A stretch of 64,000 bases of DNA from Henriciella sp045287255 (GTDB lineage Bacteria; Pseudomonadota; Alphaproteobacteria; Caulobacterales; Hyphomonadaceae). A model generated the notes under the pieces. It saw only the letters and a list, made by a program, of their open reading frames with translations, had not been told where the DNA came from and ran no database searches. Within the stretch, counting starts at the first letter, position 1. Every line of letters starts with the position of its first letter. The DNA is taken from assembly GCF_045287255.1 (NCBI RefSeq), contig NZ_CP137142.1:2480001-2544000 (forward strand). The letters are read 5' to 3'. The position numbers and the translations under genes are program-made. Positions 8,668 through 17,404 of the stretch are shown piece after piece.

Positions 8668-10071
8668 ATGGCAGAGACCTATGACGTCGTCATTATCGGC
8701 GGTGGCCCCGGTGGCTACAATTGTGCAATCCGCGCCGGACAACTCGGACTGAAGACCGCCTGTATCGAAAAGGAAGACACGCTGGGCGGCACCTGTCTGA
8801 ACGTTGGCTGTATCCCTTCCAAGGCCCTGTTGCACGCCTCTGAAGCCTATGAAGGCGCCAAGAATGACTTTGCCGCCATGGGCATCAAGACAACCGGACT
8901 TGAGGTCGACCTGAAACAGATGATGGCCCAGAAGGCTGACGCGGTGGATGGCCTGACCAAGGGCGTCGCTTTCCTGCTGAAAAAGAACAAGGTCGACCAT
9001 ATTCAGGGCAAAGGCCGTATCACGGGTCCTGGTCAGGTTGAGGTTACCGGCAAGGATGGCAAAACCCAGACCGTCTCGGCCAAGAATATCGTCATCGCCA
9101 CTGGGTCAGAGCCAAGCACCCTGCCCGGCATCGAGATTGATGAAGAGCGTATCGTCTCCAATACCGGGGCACTGAGCCTGAAAGCCATCCCGAAAAAGCT
9201 CGTCCTGATCGGCGCAGGCGTCATCGGCCTTGAAATGGGACAGGTCTGGTCGCGCCTTGGCTCAGAGGTCACTGTGATCGAATATCTCGACCGCATCCTG
9301 CCGGGCACTGATAATGAGGTTGCCAAAGAGGCGCAGAAAATCTTCAAGAAACAGGGCCTGACCTTCAAGCTCGGCACCAAAGTGACCAGCGTTGAAAAGC
9401 TCAAAACCAAGCTGAAGATCACCGCCGAACCTGCTGCTGGCGGCGACGCAGAAACCCTCGATGCTGATATCGTCATCGTCGCTGTGGGTCGTCGCCCATA
9501 CACAGAAGGCCTTGGCCTCGAAAATGTTGGCGGCACGACAGATAAGCGCGGCGTCATCCAGACTACGGGCCACTTCAAGGTTGCCGACGGCGTCTGGGCA
9601 ATTGGCGACTGTATCGCTGGGCCGATGCTCGCACACAAGGCTGAGGATGATGGCGCGGCCGTGGCCGAGCTGATCGCAGGCAAGGCCGGGCATGTTGATT
9701 ACAATCTTGTCCCCGGCGTTGTTTACACCAAGCCTGAGATCGCCTCTGTCGGCCAGACCGAGGAACAGCTCAAAGAGGCGGGCATCAAGTATAAGAAGGG
9801 CAAGTTCCCCTTCATGGCCAATTCTCGTGCCCGTACAAATCACGAGACACTCGGTTTTGTGAAAATCCTCGCTGAGGAAGGCACAGACCGCGTTCTGGGC
9901 GCCCACATGATTGGCGTCGGCGTCGGTGAACTGATCCACGAGGTTTGCGTTGCGATGGAGTTCGGGGCCTCGTCTGAAGACATTGCCCGCACCTGCCACG
10001 CCCACCCGACCCTGTCCGAAGCCGTCCGCCAGGCCGCCATGGGCGTCGAAGGCTGGACGATGCAGATGTGA
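8668..10071 (+). CDS. lpdA: Dihydrolipoyl dehydrogenase
   Basis: A 467-residue FAD-dependent E3 component of 2-oxoacid dehydrogenase complexes. It has the N-terminal FAD motif GGGPGGYNCAIRAGQLG, the redox-active disulfide segment GGTCLNVGCIPSKALL (about residues 40-55), an NAD-binding Rossmann motif (LIGAGVIGLEMG, about 178-189) and the C-terminal catalytic His-Glu segment HAHPTLSEA. No E1 or E2 genes are adjacent, so the partner complex cannot be told from here. A nested-palindrome repeat begins immediately after the stop codon and probably serves as its terminator. Confidence 0.95.
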   Translation: MAETYDVVIIGGGPGGYNCAIRAGQLGLKTACIEKEDTLGGTCLNVGCIPSKALLHASEAYEGAKNDFAAMGIKTTGLEVDLKQMMAQKADAVDGLTKGVAFLLKKNKVDHIQGKGRITGPGQVEVTGKDGKTQTVSAKNIVIATGSEPSTLPGIEIDEERIVSNTGALSLKAIPKKLVLIGAGVIGLEMGQVWSRLGSEVTVIEYLDRILPGTDNEVAKEAQKIFKKQGLTFKLGTKVTSVEKLKTKLKITAEPAAGGDAETLDADIVIVAVGRRPYTEGLGLENVGGTTDKRGVIQTTGHFKVADGVWAIGDCIAGPMLAHKAEDDGAAVAELIAGKAGHVDYNLVPGVVYTKPEIASVGQTEEQLKEAGIKYKKGKFPFMANSRARTNHETLGFVKILAEEGTDRVLGAHMIGVGVGELIHEVCVAMEFGASSEDIARTCHAHPTLSEAVRQAAMGVEGWTMQM

Positions 10072-10128
10072 TTTTCGGGATTCGCCACCGGCGAAATTTT
10101 TAGTCCAGCGGACTAAAAATACCGAAAA
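10072..10128. repeat. Nested palindromic element, copy 1 (three-helix structure)
   Basis: Directly after the lpdA stop. An outer helix (TTTTCGG at 10072-10078 with CCGAAAA at 10122-10128) encloses a small hairpin (TTCGCC, ACC loop, GGCGAA; 10081-10095) and an 11-bp hairpin (ATTTTTAGTCC, AGC loop, GGACTAAAAAT; 10096-10120). Spacers are GA and A. A second copy with the same plan but different paired bases follows the tRNA-Leu gene. It may act as a bidirectional terminator. Confidence 0.8.
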
Positions 10129-10327
10129 CCAGCTGCGGCGCACAACATCTTCACTTTCCGGGGTGATTTCACCGTCTTCGGGCGCATCAACAATCGCACA
10201 TGCCTTTTTGTCATTCTCGATGAGATCGAGCAATATATTAAAAAGGTCTTGGGCCTAGCGCATAATCAATGTCAGGAATGGTTTCGTTCAGATCGCTAAT
10301 ATTAACACTCAATTTGAGGAGACAAGG

Positions 10328-11245
10328 ATGCTGGCACACCTATTAATCTTGATAGTGTCTGGATATCTGGCACTCGTTAGCCCCGGACTTGCGCAAAATC
10401 CGAATGAAGATACGCCGCTACCCGCCTTTCCTGAAACCGAGATATTTCTGTTTGAATATGACATGGCGAAATCGGATGATCCTCTATCTGATGGTCAAAA
10501 TGTCACCAAACGACCAGGCTACGATAATCAACCCTTCTTCACCAATGACAGCAGGACATTTCTCTATTCGCGCGATGACGGTACGCAAACGGATATATGG
10601 GAATATGATATCGCAAGCGATACGCACACACAGTTGACAGCGACAGAGCAATCTGAGTTTTCACCAACGCCTTCACCGGACAATCAGACCATATCCATGG
10701 TATTTGAGCGTAATTTTTCGATCTGGCACTTCAATAGAGGCATCGCACACGCGCCTGCCTGGTTACTGGAAACCGCCAGGATTGAAGAACCAGTAGGCTA
10801 TTTCGCGCGCAATTACGAAACCGGCGACATACTCTTCTGGTCCCGTTATGGATTTAGCCTCTCCCTAACCCATTCTGACAAGCCAGGACATCATTTCATT
10901 ACAGGACATGCGGTCCCCGCAGCACCGCATGTCATACCCGGAACCAATCATTTTAGCTTTGTCCACCGCCAGACCAATGAACAGGTCTGGATCAAGGCAT
11001 TAGACCCAGAAACCAAAGCTGTCCGTCCCCTAACACAGATTGTCGGTTCAAACGCCAATTACACTTGGACCCTGGATGGATCGATCCTGCAAATCGAAGG
11101 CACAGCTCTATTCAGATGGCATGAAGACAGCGATGGGTGGATGAAAATTTCTGATCTGTCTGACCATGGCCTTGCGTCGGCCAACCGGATCGCGGTTAGC
11201 CCGGATGGAAAACGAATGGCGGTCGTAGGTATACCAGCCGAGTAG
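10328..11245 (+). CDS. Secreted PD40/WD40-like beta-propeller repeat protein
   Basis: A 305-residue protein with a signal peptide (about residues 1-21, ending GLAQ) followed by TolB-like PD40 segments: NQPFFTNDSRTFLYSRDDGTQ, SPTPSPDNQTISMV and a C-terminal AVSPDGKRMAVVG. This fold makes small periplasmic or extracellular beta-propellers; no catalytic motif is visible. The gene is preceded by GAGG about 10 bases before the ATG and has no evident operon partner. It ends at the edge of an IS3 relic, so its last residues or its downstream context may have been altered by that insertion. Function unknown. Confidence 0.7.
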   Translation: MLAHLLILIVSGYLALVSPGLAQNPNEDTPLPAFPETEIFLFEYDMAKSDDPLSDGQNVTKRPGYDNQPFFTNDSRTFLYSRDDGTQTDIWEYDIASDTHTQLTATEQSEFSPTPSPDNQTISMVFERNFSIWHFNRGIAHAPAWLLETARIEEPVGYFARNYETGDILFWSRYGFSLSLTHSDKPGHHFITGHAVPAAPHVIPGTNHFSFVHRQTNEQVWIKALDPETKAVRPLTQIVGSNANYTWTLDGSILQIEGTALFRWHEDSDGWMKISDLSDHGLASANRIAVSPDGKRMAVVGIPAE

Positions 11246-11433
11246 TTCCTTTGTTCGTCATTGGTCGGAACAATGCTGGCTGACTATGTGGCAGGCCTGC
11301 GCTCTGACACGCCAAGTACTCACCACATGATCGACTGTTTGGCCTGATCAATCTGCAACCCATCAGCCTCTTTGCGCCAGCGATAATAGGGCTTCTCGAT
11401 CACACTGATGGCCCACACACCCTGCTCGCTCAT
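11246..11433 (-). mobile_element. Degenerate IS3-family transposase relic
   Basis: On the minus strand, the small open frame 11433-11320 reads with a segment EKPYYRWRKEADGLQIDQAK, close to the helix-turn-helix region of IS3-family OrfA (typically TYYRWRKEYGGxxxDQ). After an in-frame stop, the same frame gives VLGVSERR and, one frame over, ACHIVSQHCSDQ, matching the start of IS3 OrfB (LGVSERRACRVLGQHRSTQRK type). The middle of OrfA and nearly all of OrfB are missing, and stops and a frameshift interrupt the rest. No terminal repeats are recognisable. A dead insertion sequence. Confidence 0.75.
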
Positions 11434-11755
11434 CTCTCAACTCCATCTCTGAAGCCGAAACGAGCTCAACAACTGGGCCAGTTATTTTGAGGGCGTTCAG
11501 CTGAAACCGACAAAATCGGTCATTTAAGTTGCACCTTATGACGCCGCTAACACCCCGAAGCCTTGGTCAAGGATGCGGATAAAACACCATGACTGCCAAA
11601 GGTATAAGCTTTGTAGGCCCACACATTCGTGTTACATATGAAACACACACTCATACTTTCTGTTTTTCGAGATATTCTTATTGATAAATGATAAGGATTG
11701 TGCATTATTGCTCTAAAGAGAGGCCCATAAGGCGAAAACGCACGGGAAAATAAAG
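11434..11755. other. Gene-free stretch upstream of the RND efflux operon
   Basis: No coding sequence is seen. Its right end should hold the promoter of the efflux genes. An imperfect AT-rich palindrome (CTTAT at 11677-11681 and ATAAG at 11691-11695) lies about 60 bp before the first start codon and could be an operator. Nothing else stands out. Confidence 0.4.
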
Positions 11756-13021
11756 ATGTCGAACATCGATCAAGAGAGCAGCAAGCGGGCGAGTATAGGC
11801 CTATGGGTGAAGCGGATCATTTTCCTGATCCTGCCAATCCTGGTCCTGGTTTTTTCAGTTGGTGGGGCCATAGGCATGAGTGTCTTCAGCCCGCAGCCCG
11901 AAGAGAATGAGAACACGGTTGAGGCGCTTCCTGTTCTGACAGCTCCTGCTGTGAGAGACAGTGTCGCGCTGCGCGTATCGTCTCAAGGCGAGGTGCGCCC
12001 GCGCACGTCTGTTGTTCTGGCTTCGGAAGTTGCAGGCCGGATTGCCTATGTTTCCGACGCGCTGTTACCCGGTGGCTCCTTCCAGCAAGGCGACGTTCTA
12101 GTGCGCATCGACCCGACAGAGTTCTCTCTCCGGGTCACACAAGCTGGCGCGACTGTGGCGCAAGCCCGAACCGCGCTGGCTCAAGCGCAATCAGAGGCGC
12201 GAACCTCACAACAGGATATTGCTGAATTGGGTATCCAGAACGCCTCCGACCTGGCGCTCGGACGACCCCAAGTTGCAGAAGCCGAAGCACGGCTTGCCTC
12301 GGCCGAGGCCTCTCTAGCTGAAGCGCGACTGAACCTCGCGCGCACAGAGCTTAGAGCACCGTTCGCTGGCCGGGTCCGCACACGCACGGTTGATAAAGGC
12401 GCCTATATTAATCCGGGCATGGCGCTGGCCGAGATTTTCGCCAGTGACACAATAGAAATCCCGGTGGCTCTGACTGACCGTGATCTCGCCAGCCTGAATC
12501 TTGGTATCGGCTTTGTTGCCAACCAAGAAAACCCTGGCCCGCTCGTGCATCTCTCTGCCCTGATCGCTGAGACAGAGCGCAACTGGACAGGCCGTATCAC
12601 TCGTACCGATAGCAGCATCGATACCGAGACCCGCGTGCTGTTCGCCTATGTTGAAGTTGAAGACCCGTATGGCGCGGCCAGCGACAATGGTGTGCCGCTT
12701 GCGGTTGGCCTGTTTGTCAATGCTGAGATTGAAGGCCTCATGATCCCCAATAGTGTTGTTATTCCACGTACAGCCCTGCGCGGTGATGATCAGGTTTTTG
12801 TCGCCGGAGCCGACGAGACGCTGGAAATTCGCTCTGTAACGGTTGCGTCTTCTGACCGCCAGAGAGCGGTTTTGACAGCCGGTCTCTCACCCGGTGAGAT
12901 GGTCATCACCTCGCCCGTTCGCGATGCCGGCAATGGCATGAAAATTAAAGCTGTTGAGCAAGCAAGCTTGTCCGCTTCCGGATCCTCATCCGGCGACGAG
13001 CTGGCGGCAATCACTGAATAA
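11756..13021 (+). CDS. RND efflux periplasmic adaptor (membrane fusion protein)
   Basis: A 421-residue HlyD/AcrA-type adaptor. An N-terminal transmembrane anchor (about residues 17-43) is followed by the first half of the barrel-sandwich (GEVRPRTSVVLASEVAGRI), an alpha-helical hairpin with alanine/glutamine heptads (about 130-190), the second lipoyl half (LRAPFAGRVRTRTVDKGAYI) and the membrane-proximal domain. It bridges the inner-membrane pump encoded 11 bp downstream to an outer-membrane channel. The helical hairpin is short, as in adaptors of the single-permease RND group. Substrate unknown. Confidence 0.9.
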   Translation: MSNIDQESSKRASIGLWVKRIIFLILPILVLVFSVGGAIGMSVFSPQPEENENTVEALPVLTAPAVRDSVALRVSSQGEVRPRTSVVLASEVAGRIAYVSDALLPGGSFQQGDVLVRIDPTEFSLRVTQAGATVAQARTALAQAQSEARTSQQDIAELGIQNASDLALGRPQVAEAEARLASAEASLAEARLNLARTELRAPFAGRVRTRTVDKGAYINPGMALAEIFASDTIEIPVALTDRDLASLNLGIGFVANQENPGPLVHLSALIAETERNWTGRITRTDSSIDTETRVLFAYVEVEDPYGAASDNGVPLAVGLFVNAEIEGLMIPNSVVIPRTALRGDDQVFVAGADETLEIRSVTVASSDRQRAVLTAGLSPGEMVITSPVRDAGNGMKIKAVEQASLSASGSSSGDELAAITE

Positions 13022-13032
13022 GGGAGGCGAAC

Positions 13033-16000
13033 ATGAATGGTATTATCCGCTGGTGGGCAGACAATCCGGTTGCCGCTAACCTTTTAATGATCGCTATCCT
13101 GCTGGCCGGTCTGGTGTCCTACTTCCAGATTGAACGCGAGCTTGAGCCTTATGTCGAGTTCCCGGGCGCTGAGGTTGTCGTGCAATGGCAAGGCGCCTCC
13201 CCACAGGATGTTGAGGAACAGATTGTTGTTCGGCTCGAAGAAGCTGTCAGCACGATAGAAGGCATTAACCGGCTCTGGTCGGTCTCCAGTGAGGGCTTCG
13301 GCGCGCTCTATATTGAAGGAGACATGGATCAGGATGAGGCGGCCTTCCTGCAGAACATCAAACGCGAAGTCGACTCAATCAGCACCTTCCCGGCGGCGGC
13401 AGAGCCTCCACAGTTGCGCCTGTTCAACAGCCAGAATGAGATGATCCGCATCGCTGTCTCCGGTGATGAGAGCGTGAGCGAGCGCGAGCTTAAACGCTTT
13501 GCGGAAAAAACGCGCCGTGAAATTGGCCTGCTTGGCCATATCCCGGCTGTGGAACTGTTTGGTGTTCGGGGTGAAGAGGTCTCTATCGAAGTCTCTGAAC
13601 GGGCGCTGCGGCGCTATGGCCTGACCCTTGGCGACGTTGCACAAGCCGTGCGCAGCACCTCCCTCAATCAATCTGCTGGAAGTGTCCGCACAGACGCGGG
13701 TGACATGACGATCGCCATGCGTGCGCAGGCTGATACGCAGGAAGACTTTGAAGATGTCGTCGTTCGCCAACTCGCCAATGGCGCAGTGGTCCGCGTTCGT
13801 GACGTTGCGACCGTTATTGATGGTTTTGAGCAGGTGAACTTGCTGGCGACCGTCAATGGCAAACGAACCATACTCGTTCAGATTATGAGCGGACCAAACA
13901 TGGACGTCGTCAAGATGTCCGAGAATGTGCGCGGCTATCTCGCCAAACAAGAAGGTCAATTGCCTGAGGGCGTCTCGATGACTCTCTGGGAAGATGCCGC
14001 GGATGACTATCGCGGCCGTATGATCACGATCGGCTCAAACTTCATCACTGGACTCATTCTGGTGGTGATCATGCTGTTCCTGTTCTTGCGCCCCATCGTG
14101 GCCTTCTGGGTCGGGGTCGGCATCGCTGTGGCTTTTGCTGGTGGACTTGCCCTACTTCCATTCTTCAACGTCTCACTGAACATGATCTCGACCTTCGCGT
14201 TCCTGCTTGTGATCGGGGTAATCGTTGATGATGCCATCATCGTTGGAGAATCGATTCACGCCAAAACAGAGGATGGCGAAAGCGGTGTTGAAGCGGCGGT
14301 CAATGGCGCCTCAATGGTGGTTAAGCCGGTAATCTTCGCTGTGTTCACAACTGCGATTTTCTTTGCGCCCTGGATGTTCCTGTCCGGCGCGACCAGCGAG
14401 TTTACCCGGGCCATCTCTCTAGTGGTGATCATGGCGCTGATTTTCTCTCTGGTCGAATCCCTGCTGATCCTGCCAGCACACCTGGCCCATCTAAAACCCG
14501 TCAATCCACGCAACCCGGTTGCCCGCTTTCAGCAGGCGCTCGCCGATAGCATCGTGTGGTTTGCTCGAAACGTTTACAGGCCGGTGATGAAAGCCTCCCT
14601 GCGCCAGCGCTATCTGACGGCTTCGCTTTTCATGGGCGCCATGATCCTGTCGATCGGTCTAATGACCAATGGCATCGTCAAAACCGCCTTCTTCCCGGAA
14701 TCAGAATCCGACCAGATCGCCATTGAAGTCAACCTGCCTCAGGGCACGCCCTATGATCGCACTCTGGAAGTTCTCAACCAGATCCAGGTTGCCGAGAAGC
14801 AGCTGGAGGACGAGATCAATGAGCGCACCGCTGGTGAAGGCAAACTGATTGAGAACTGGTACACGCGCTCCAGAGACAATCAGGTTCTGGCTCTGGTGAA
14901 ACTGGTGCCACCTGAAACCCGCACACTCACGGCAAAAGAGACCGCAGACAGACTGCGCGAACTGATTGGTGAAGTGCCAGATGCGGAAACGATTAGCGTC
15001 AACTATACGGCCAACTGGAGCGGCCCGCCGATTGAGTATGTTCTGAACTCAACTGATCTGGATGCACTCAACGAAGCCGCTGAAGCCCTGATTGCACAGC
15101 TACGCAGCTATGAAGGTGTCTACAATGTAGTCAATGACACCCGTAGCGCGGCCGACGAAGTACGCTTCGATCTCAAGCCGGGTGCGGAAGCACTCGGTCT
15201 GACCCGGGCTGATGTTGCCCGTCAGGTCCGGCAGGGCTTCTTTGGTGAGGAGGTTCAGCGCTTGCCACGCGATGGGGAGGATGTGCGTGTCTTCGTGCGG
15301 TATCCCCGTGTCGACCGGGAATCCCTCGACTTCCTCAACAATATCCGCATTCGCACTCAGGATGGCCGCGAAGTCCCCTTGCGCACAGTTGCCGATATCA
15401 GCTTTGAGAAAGGCGTAACCCAGATCCTGCGCAGAGAGCGCCAGCGCGCGGTCATTGTCAGCGCCGAAGTAGTGACCGACCGGATTGAGGAAATCCGCAC
15501 AGAGCTCAATCAAAATTTCTTCCCGGATTTTGATCGCAATCACCCTTCTGTCACGCGCGGGAATATTGGCCGGGCGCAAGGTGAAGCAGAGTTTCAAGCC
15601 GAAATCCTGACCCTCTTGCTAATCGCAATTGGGGTGGCTTATTTTCTTGTCGCTGTGGCATTCAAATCGTATTTTGAGCCCGCCCTGATCCTTCTGGCCG
15701 CCGTTCCGTTCTGTTTGACCGGAGCGATTGTTGGACACCTCATCATGGATACGCCGATTGGCCTGTTCTCTTATCTCGGGATCATGGCTGCGGCGGGTGT
15801 GGCCGTGAACGATAATCTCGTCTTGATCGACTATGTCCACAAGCTGCGCGCCAAAGGGCTAACAGCGGCGGACGCCCTGGTTGAAGCTGGTACGCGCCGT
15901 TTCCGGCCCATCCTTCTGACATCGATCACGACCTTTGTTGGCCTACTACCGCTAATGATGGAGCGCTCCATTCAAGCGCAATGGCTGATCCCGATTGCTG

Positions 16001-16182
16001 TGGCTCTCGCCTTTGGTGTGATGTTTGCCCTGCTGGTCACCTTGTTCTTCGTTCCGGCGCTTTATGGCATCGGGGCCGATATCCGACGCTTCTTCGGGTA
16101 CCTGATCAGTGGTCGCAAGCATGAGGCCTTCAGCGCCCCGCTGGCTGACGATACACCATCCACGCTCGCACCTGCTGAATAA
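13033..16182 (+). CDS. RND family efflux permease (AcrB-like)
   Basis: A 1049-residue inner-membrane RND transporter with the duplicated layout: transmembrane helix 1 near the N-terminus, a large periplasmic loop, a central helix bundle, a second loop and a second bundle. The proton-relay region shows the expected acidic pair in helix 4 (VIGVIVDDAIIVGE). It forms a two-gene operon with the adaptor upstream; no outer-membrane factor follows, so it must borrow one encoded elsewhere. Substrates could be drugs, metals, lipids or signalling molecules; the sequence does not decide. Confidence 0.92.
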   Translation: MNGIIRWWADNPVAANLLMIAILLAGLVSYFQIERELEPYVEFPGAEVVVQWQGASPQDVEEQIVVRLEEAVSTIEGINRLWSVSSEGFGALYIEGDMDQDEAAFLQNIKREVDSISTFPAAAEPPQLRLFNSQNEMIRIAVSGDESVSERELKRFAEKTRREIGLLGHIPAVELFGVRGEEVSIEVSERALRRYGLTLGDVAQAVRSTSLNQSAGSVRTDAGDMTIAMRAQADTQEDFEDVVVRQLANGAVVRVRDVATVIDGFEQVNLLATVNGKRTILVQIMSGPNMDVVKMSENVRGYLAKQEGQLPEGVSMTLWEDAADDYRGRMITIGSNFITGLILVVIMLFLFLRPIVAFWVGVGIAVAFAGGLALLPFFNVSLNMISTFAFLLVIGVIVDDAIIVGESIHAKTEDGESGVEAAVNGASMVVKPVIFAVFTTAIFFAPWMFLSGATSEFTRAISLVVIMALIFSLVESLLILPAHLAHLKPVNPRNPVARFQQALADSIVWFARNVYRPVMKASLRQRYLTASLFMGAMILSIGLMTNGIVKTAFFPESESDQIAIEVNLPQGTPYDRTLEVLNQIQVAEKQLEDEINERTAGEGKLIENWYTRSRDNQVLALVKLVPPETRTLTAKETADRLRELIGEVPDAETISVNYTANWSGPPIEYVLNSTDLDALNEAAEALIAQLRSYEGVYNVVNDTRSAADEVRFDLKPGAEALGLTRADVARQVRQGFFGEEVQRLPRDGEDVRVFVRYPRVDRESLDFLNNIRIRTQDGREVPLRTVADISFEKGVTQILRRERQRAVIVSAEVVTDRIEEIRTELNQNFFPDFDRNHPSVTRGNIGRAQGEAEFQAEILTLLLIAIGVAYFLVAVAFKSYFEPALILLAAVPFCLTGAIVGHLIMDTPIGLFSYLGIMAAAGVAVNDNLVLIDYVHKLRAKGLTAADALVEAGTRRFRPILLTSITTFVGLLPLMMERSIQAQWLIPIAVALAFGVMFALLVTLFFVPALYGIGADIRRFFGYLISGRKHEAFSAPLADDTPSTLAPAE

Positions 16183-16249
16183 GAAGAGAACGCATAGTCC
16201 AACCGATGCATCGTCATTATGCGTATAACGCAGTGACATGTTTAAGTCG

Positions 16250-16440
16250 CTATACGCCCCGCCAGTTCGGGGCTCGTTTCTCCTTGAAAGCCTGCGCGGC
16301 CTCAAGAGCGTCATGACTATCAAGCATAGTATCGATACGCCTTTGAACATCAGCAGATTTGAGATCGTACTCGCTGACTCTAAGGACCGTTTTTGACGCT
16401 CGATGTGAAACGCAAAGCTGTGCGCCACGTCATGGAGCGG
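16250..16440 (-). pseudogene. Relic of the 3' end of a crotonase (enoyl-CoA hydratase) gene
   Basis: Two minus-strand reading frames together resemble the C-terminus of enoyl-CoA hydratases. One gives HDVAHSFAFHIERQKRSLES. After a frame change, the other gives ADVQRRIDTMLDSHDALEAA followed by QAFKEKRAPNWRGV and a stop at 16250-16252; the EKRxPxxxG ending is typical of the family. The N-terminal two thirds, including the oxyanion-hole glycines, are absent. I read it as a decayed fragment rather than a gene. A full-length parental copy is not present in the window. Confidence 0.55.
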
Positions 16441-16678
16441 CTTACTTTGTACTCAAGCAGATGCAGTTTAACGTCAGACGCCTTTACAAGGTGAAGCAAT
16501 CCAACCGACCTCAGATTATCTGCTAGGCTCAGTTTCTTAGTCAGAATGAAAACTTGAAAATACCGATAAATCCTAGTTGATTATAATACGGTATAGAAAC
16601 TCGATATAAGGCACATGTGGGATGTGTTAGGAGTTTCTCGGAAACGCGTGTATTAGTTTGGCACAAAGGAGGGATAGG

Positions 16679-16810
16679 ATGCAACGTGGATGTGCACGTC
16701 AGCAAGGATGGCTTGCGAAAGATTATTGCGCTTTCACCCGGTCAGGTCCCAGTTTGAATGCTTTGAAACTGGTCAAAAATCAAAGGAACATGTGCCTAGC
16801 GCAGACCTAA
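16679..16810 (+). CDS. Possible small protein, 43 residues
   Basis: A short open frame (MQRGCARQQGWLAKDYCAFT at its start) with an excellent ribosome site: AAAGGAGG ends 6 bases before the ATG. It contains three cysteines and ends two bases before a GAGGGTG/CACCCCC hairpin. It lies in an otherwise gene-poor stretch beside a crotonase relic, so it may be a chance frame. No family is recognised and no function is proposed. Confidence 0.25.
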   Translation: MQRGCARQQGWLAKDYCAFTRSGPSLNALKLVKNQRNMCLAQT

Positions 16811-16852
16811 GAAGAGGGTGACTTGCCGCCACCCCCTTCAGAACATAGTCAA

Positions 16853-17404
16853 TTACTCTGGCGTGTAAGGCAGCGAAGAGTGATGGAGGTTGATTTTCAA
16901 GTCACCTTCCTCATCAAGGACGTAACCGAACGTGTACTCAACCTTGGTTTCGTTGCCATCTGGCCCAGTAAAGAAATAATTCCCCATCGCCATCGCTGAA
17001 TCGCCGTCGGCATAGATACCATTGCTTTCCCAGCGGACATTGGTCCAGCCCTTGATTGCGAAACCGCTATCCTCTGTGCCCTCTGCACCGATGAAGTAAG
17101 AAAGGGCCTCATCAAAGGTTTCACGGAATTGATCATCCGCAGCCAGTGTTGGTTTGAACATCACAGCTGTCTCACCATAGGCATAAAGCGTATTAATGTG
17201 CTCTGTTGCACGGGCTTTATAGTCATCACCTGCGGCGTGGACGCTCGAAATGGCAACAATACCATTGCCCCATTCTGTCTGCGCAGCAACAACGTCACTT
17301 TCCGTTATGCCCGCGGCAGAGGTGTCTGCAATTGCGGTGGATGCACACCCCACAAGCACCAGACTTGTAAGACCACCCATGACTGCAGTCATGCTATTTC
17401 TCAT
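16853..17404 (-). CDS. NTF2-like lipoprotein
   Basis: A 183-residue protein with a lipoprotein signal peptide (lipobox LVGC, cysteine at about residue 20). The mature part resembles the NTF2-like/CaMKII-association fold: a long helical start, a central MFKPTLAADDQFRETFDEALSYF, and a C-terminal HHSSLPYTPE typical of this group of secreted proteins. No catalytic residues are certain. It stands alone on the minus strand and is followed by a possible weak terminator (16812-16839). A hairpin (17431-17455) lies in its leader. Proteins of this kind are often labelled as hypothetical or as ketosteroid-isomerase-like; substrate and partner are unknown. Confidence 0.7.
   Translation of the reverse strand: MRNSMTAVMGGLTSLVLVGCASTAIADTSAAGITESDVVAAQTEWGNGIVAISSVHAAGDDYKARATEHINTLYAYGETAVMFKPTLAADDQFRETFDEALSYFIGAEGTEDSGFAIKGWTNVRWESNGIYADGDSAMAMGNYFFTGPDGNETKVEYTFGYVLDEEGDLKINLHHSSLPYTPE

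Noticed and set aside
9262..10233. Long minus-strand open frame opposite lpdA.
   Set aside because: It is the antisense of a clear lpdA gene and has no recognisable domain; only its first part, outside lpdA, is discussed as a possible relic.
11462..11524. Plus-strand peptide ELNNWASYFEGVQLKP that recalls the end of group II intron maturases.
   Set aside because: The frame is closed by a stop just upstream, no RT motifs are nearby, and the match is too short.
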